Source: Halobacterium sp. DL1 (GTDB lineage Archaea > Halobacteriota > Halobacteria > Halobacteriales > Halobacteriaceae). From it: a stretch of DNA of 64,000 nt. The DNA lies in NCBI GenBank assembly GCA_000230955.3, contig CP007060.1, forward strand, positions 2,486,216-2,550,215, in the 5' to 3' direction. The notes under the pieces were generated by a model that was not told the origin of the DNA, did no database searches, and saw only the letters and a program-made list of their open reading frames with translations. Below, piece after piece: positions 62,359-64,000 of the stretch (position 1 is the stretch's first letter; each line of letters opens with the position of its first letter). A program made the position numbers and the translations under genes.

Positions 62359-63273
62359 ATGGACGCACCGCCGACGAGCGTCCTCCTGCCGACGACGCGG
62401 TGGACGCCGGCCTGCGAGGAGGTAGCGACACAGCTCGGCCCGGAGGACGAACTGCTGGTCGTCTGCGACACCGAAACGGACCCCGTCGCCGAGCGGGTCG
62501 CCGACGAACCCGACCGCGTTCGGCTGGTGGTCGCCGGGGAGCCAGAGGGCTGCTCGGGGAAGGCCAACGCCGTCGCGGCAGGGATGGAGGCAGCCCGCCA
62601 CGACCGAGTCGCCTGGACCGACGACGACTTCCACCACCCGCCGGACTGGCTCGACGGTCTCCAGGCCGACTACGAGCGCCACGGTCCGGTGTCCGAACTT
62701 CCGGCGTTCGTCGGGCGGGACCCGCTCTCGGTGCTCCTGGAGCCACTGTACGTGCTCGGCGGGACCGCCGGCGTCTACGCCGGGGACAAGGTGTGGGCCG
62801 GCGCCGTGCTGTTCGAGCGCGGCGACCTGGACGTCGACGCCTTCCTCGCGGACCTGCGGCGCACCGTCAGCGACGACGGTCTGCTCTCCGAGCACCTCGA
62901 CGCGACCGCGCTCCGCCGGACCCGGCGGGTGGCTGTCGGCGGGTCCATCCGGGAGAGCCTTGAGCGACACGTCCGGTTCTCGAAGATAGCCTACATCCAC
63001 GACCCGCGGGGGATGGTCGCAAGCAGCGTCGTGACCGCCGGCCTCGCGGCCGCCAGTCTGCTCGCGCCGCTGTACGCGTTCGTCGTGGCGGCGCTGCTGT
63101 TCTCTGGCCTGTACGCCGCGTTCGGCAACCGGCGCTGGACGGCGGTCCTCGCGTACCCCGCGATGCTCGCGTCGTTACCGCTGCTCGTGTACGCTCACGC
63201 CCGCCGGACGTTCGTCTGGGGCGGCCGGCGCTACCGCTGGCGGAGCAAGTTCGATGTCGAGGTGTCGTCCTGA
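62359..63273 (+). CDS. Glycosyltransferase family 2 membrane protein
   Basis: A 304-residue protein. The N-terminal GT-A-like domain includes SVLLPTTRW, GKANAVAAGMEAARH and the acidic metal motif VAWTDDDF. The C-terminal third has about three transmembrane helices (residues about 220-285), as in processive or membrane-anchored transferases. Start ATG 62359 gives the usual strand at the start; an earlier in-frame ATG at 62299 is less likely. No partner gene is adjacent. Confidence 0.82.
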   Translation: MDAPPTSVLLPTTRWTPACEEVATQLGPEDELLVVCDTETDPVAERVADEPDRVRLVVAGEPEGCSGKANAVAAGMEAARHDRVAWTDDDFHHPPDWLDGLQADYERHGPVSELPAFVGRDPLSVLLEPLYVLGGTAGVYAGDKVWAGAVLFERGDLDVDAFLADLRRTVSDDGLLSEHLDATALRRTRRVAVGGSIRESLERHVRFSKIAYIHDPRGMVASSVVTAGLAAASLLAPLYAFVVAALLFSGLYAAFGNRRWTAVLAYPAMLASLPLLVYAHARRTFVWGGRRYRWRSKFDVEVSS

Positions 63274-63293
63274 CCACCGCCTCGTTCCGAACC

Positions 63294-63302
63294 GCTTAAA
63301 CG
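63294..63302 (+). promoter_or_regulatory. TATA box for rpl40e
   Basis: GCTTAAACG is 23-31 nt upstream of ATG 63325. Confidence 0.5.
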
Positions 63303-63324
63303 CGGCGCGGGCGAACCCGGTGGC

Positions 63325-63468
63325 ATGACCGAGACCATCGAGGACCGGCTGCTGGGCAAGCAGATCTGCATGCGGTGCAACGCGCGGAACCCGAAGGACG
63401 CCGAGAGCTGCCGGAAGTGCGGCTACAAGAACCTCCGCCCGAAGGCCAAGGAGACCCGTTCGACGTAA
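63325..63468 (+). CDS. rpl40e: 50S ribosomal protein L40e
   Basis: A 47-residue zinc-ribbon ribosomal protein: [18 protein letters not shown], then [20 protein letters not shown], ending KAKETRST. The two CxxC pairs (C15, C18, C29, C32) bind zinc. It is too short for default gene finders, but the family match is clear, and the TATA box is well placed. It is followed on the opposite strand by the GNAT gene, 3 nt away. Confidence 0.93.
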   Translation: MTETIEDRLLGKQICMRCNARNPKDAESCRKCGYKNLRPKAKETRST

Positions 63469-63471
63469 CCG

Positions 63472-64000
63472 CTACTCCTCCTCGCGCCACTCGTCTTCGA
63501 GCACCGCGTAGTACCGCACGTCGAGGTAGTCGCCGTCGACGAACACCTGGTCGCGGTGGGTGCCCTCCAGTTCGTAGCCGAGTTTCTCCCAGATGCGGGC
63601 CGACGCCTCGTTGCCCTCGAAGACGCGGGCGACGACGCGGTGGCGGCGGTGCTGGTCGAACGCGTACTGCGTGGCGAGCCGGCCGGCCTCCGTGCCGTAG
63701 CCGTTGCCCCAGTGCTCCTCGGCGAGGAAGATGCCGAGTTCCGCGCTCCCGTTGGCGTCGTCGACGCCGTGGATGCCGAGGCTGCCGACCGGGTCGCCGT
63801 CGACGGCGACGACGAAGTTCACGTTGCCGTTGTCCGCGCTCGCGCGCTCCTCGTACCACTCCCGCTCTTGTTTCTCCGTGAGCGGCGTCCGCATCCCGGT
63901 CGTCCGCCAGACGGCGGGGTCGTTGACGGTGTCCAGGAGGAACTCGACGTCGTCCTCCGAGACCGCACAGAGGTCCACGCGCTCACCTGAGACGAAGGGG
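63472..64000 (-). CDS. GNAT family N-acetyltransferase (5' end outside window)
   Basis: An acetyltransferase of the RimJ/RimL-like GNAT type. The acetyl-CoA-binding region is seen in EEHWGNGYGTEAGRL, and the usual VFEGNEASARIWEKLGYELEG and DYLDVRYYAVLEDEW complete the fold. A GTG at 63978 could be a start, but the frame continues open to the window edge with FVSGERVDLCAV, the typical GNAT beginning. The true start therefore probably lies beyond 64000 and the gene is partial here. Confidence 0.88.
   Translation of the reverse strand, partial: PFVSGERVDLCAVSEDDVEFLLDTVNDPAVWRTTGMRTPLTEKQEREWYEERASADNGNVNFVVAVDGDPVGSLGIHGVDDANGSAELGIFLAEEHWGNGYGTEAGRLATQYAFDQHRRHRVVARVFEGNEASARIWEKLGYELEGTHRDQVFVDGDYLDVRYYAVLEDEWREEE

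Overview
The window is chromosomal DNA from a haloarchaeon (class Halobacteria). The evidence is very high GC with G/C at third codon positions, strongly acidic proteins (runs of D and E), archaeal information-processing genes (aIF5B, aIF2-gamma, Kae1-Bud32 fusion, PAN, Rpo7, Spt4, S19e, S24e, S27ae, L40e), several families known only from haloarchaea, and TATA boxes about 22-32 nt upstream of start codons, as expected for leaderless transcripts. I cannot fix the genus from the sequence.

Layout. 1-9.6 kb: aIF5B, a pyruvoyl arginine decarboxylase, the proteasome ATPase PAN, oligoendopeptidase PepF, an M28 peptidase, TruA and HisRS. 9.6-10.9 kb: an AT-rich insertion carrying one gene, a probable DpnII/MboI-type PD-(D/E)XK nuclease. 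10.9-24.2 kb: S19e-PDCD5-PP-loop-transporter operon, ThiL, two site-2 proteases, MoaE, UMP kinase, class I LysRS, a PadR regulator and a PitA/HemQ-like heme protein. 24.2-35.5 kb: accessory and haloarchaea-specific genes (aldo/keto reductase, an Nmad3 protein coupled to a zinc ribbon, NadE, a frameshifted enoyl-CoA hydratase, a DapA-like aldolase, a lipoprotein operon), with tRNA-Gly(CCC) and tRNA-Thr(GGU). 35.5-40.6 kb: the conserved archaeal operon aif2g - PIN nuclease - rpo7 - spt4 - dephospho-CoA kinase - rps24e - rps27ae - kae1/bud32, on the minus strand. 40.7-64 kb: a DUF5787 candidate nuclease, an AAA ATPase/metallo-hydrolase pair, glycosylation genes, thiolase, a multi-PAS histidine kinase, a CPA antiporter, an acyl-CoA synthetase, a broken phosphate permease, SerRS, an F420-type oxidoreductase, Tsr3, L40e and a GNAT enzyme cut by the window end.

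The most unusual material is non-coding. (i) Three copies of an approximately 115-125 nt element (25387-25500 minus, 25524-25639 plus, 61136-61260 plus) share conserved outer boxes and inner motifs but have 12-bp stems of wholly different, matched sequence. I cannot assign it to a described family, and it looks like a structured RNA or a hairpin-borne mobile element. (ii) Small hairpins with a near-constant 11-nt loop (GAGCGAAGCGA-like) and unrelated perfect stems are scattered between genes. (iii) Downstream of tRNA-Gly lies an array of tRNA 3'-end fragments interrupted by those same hairpins. Protein-level candidates for new biology are the low-GC solitary nuclease, the Nmad3/zinc-ribbon pair and DUF5787.
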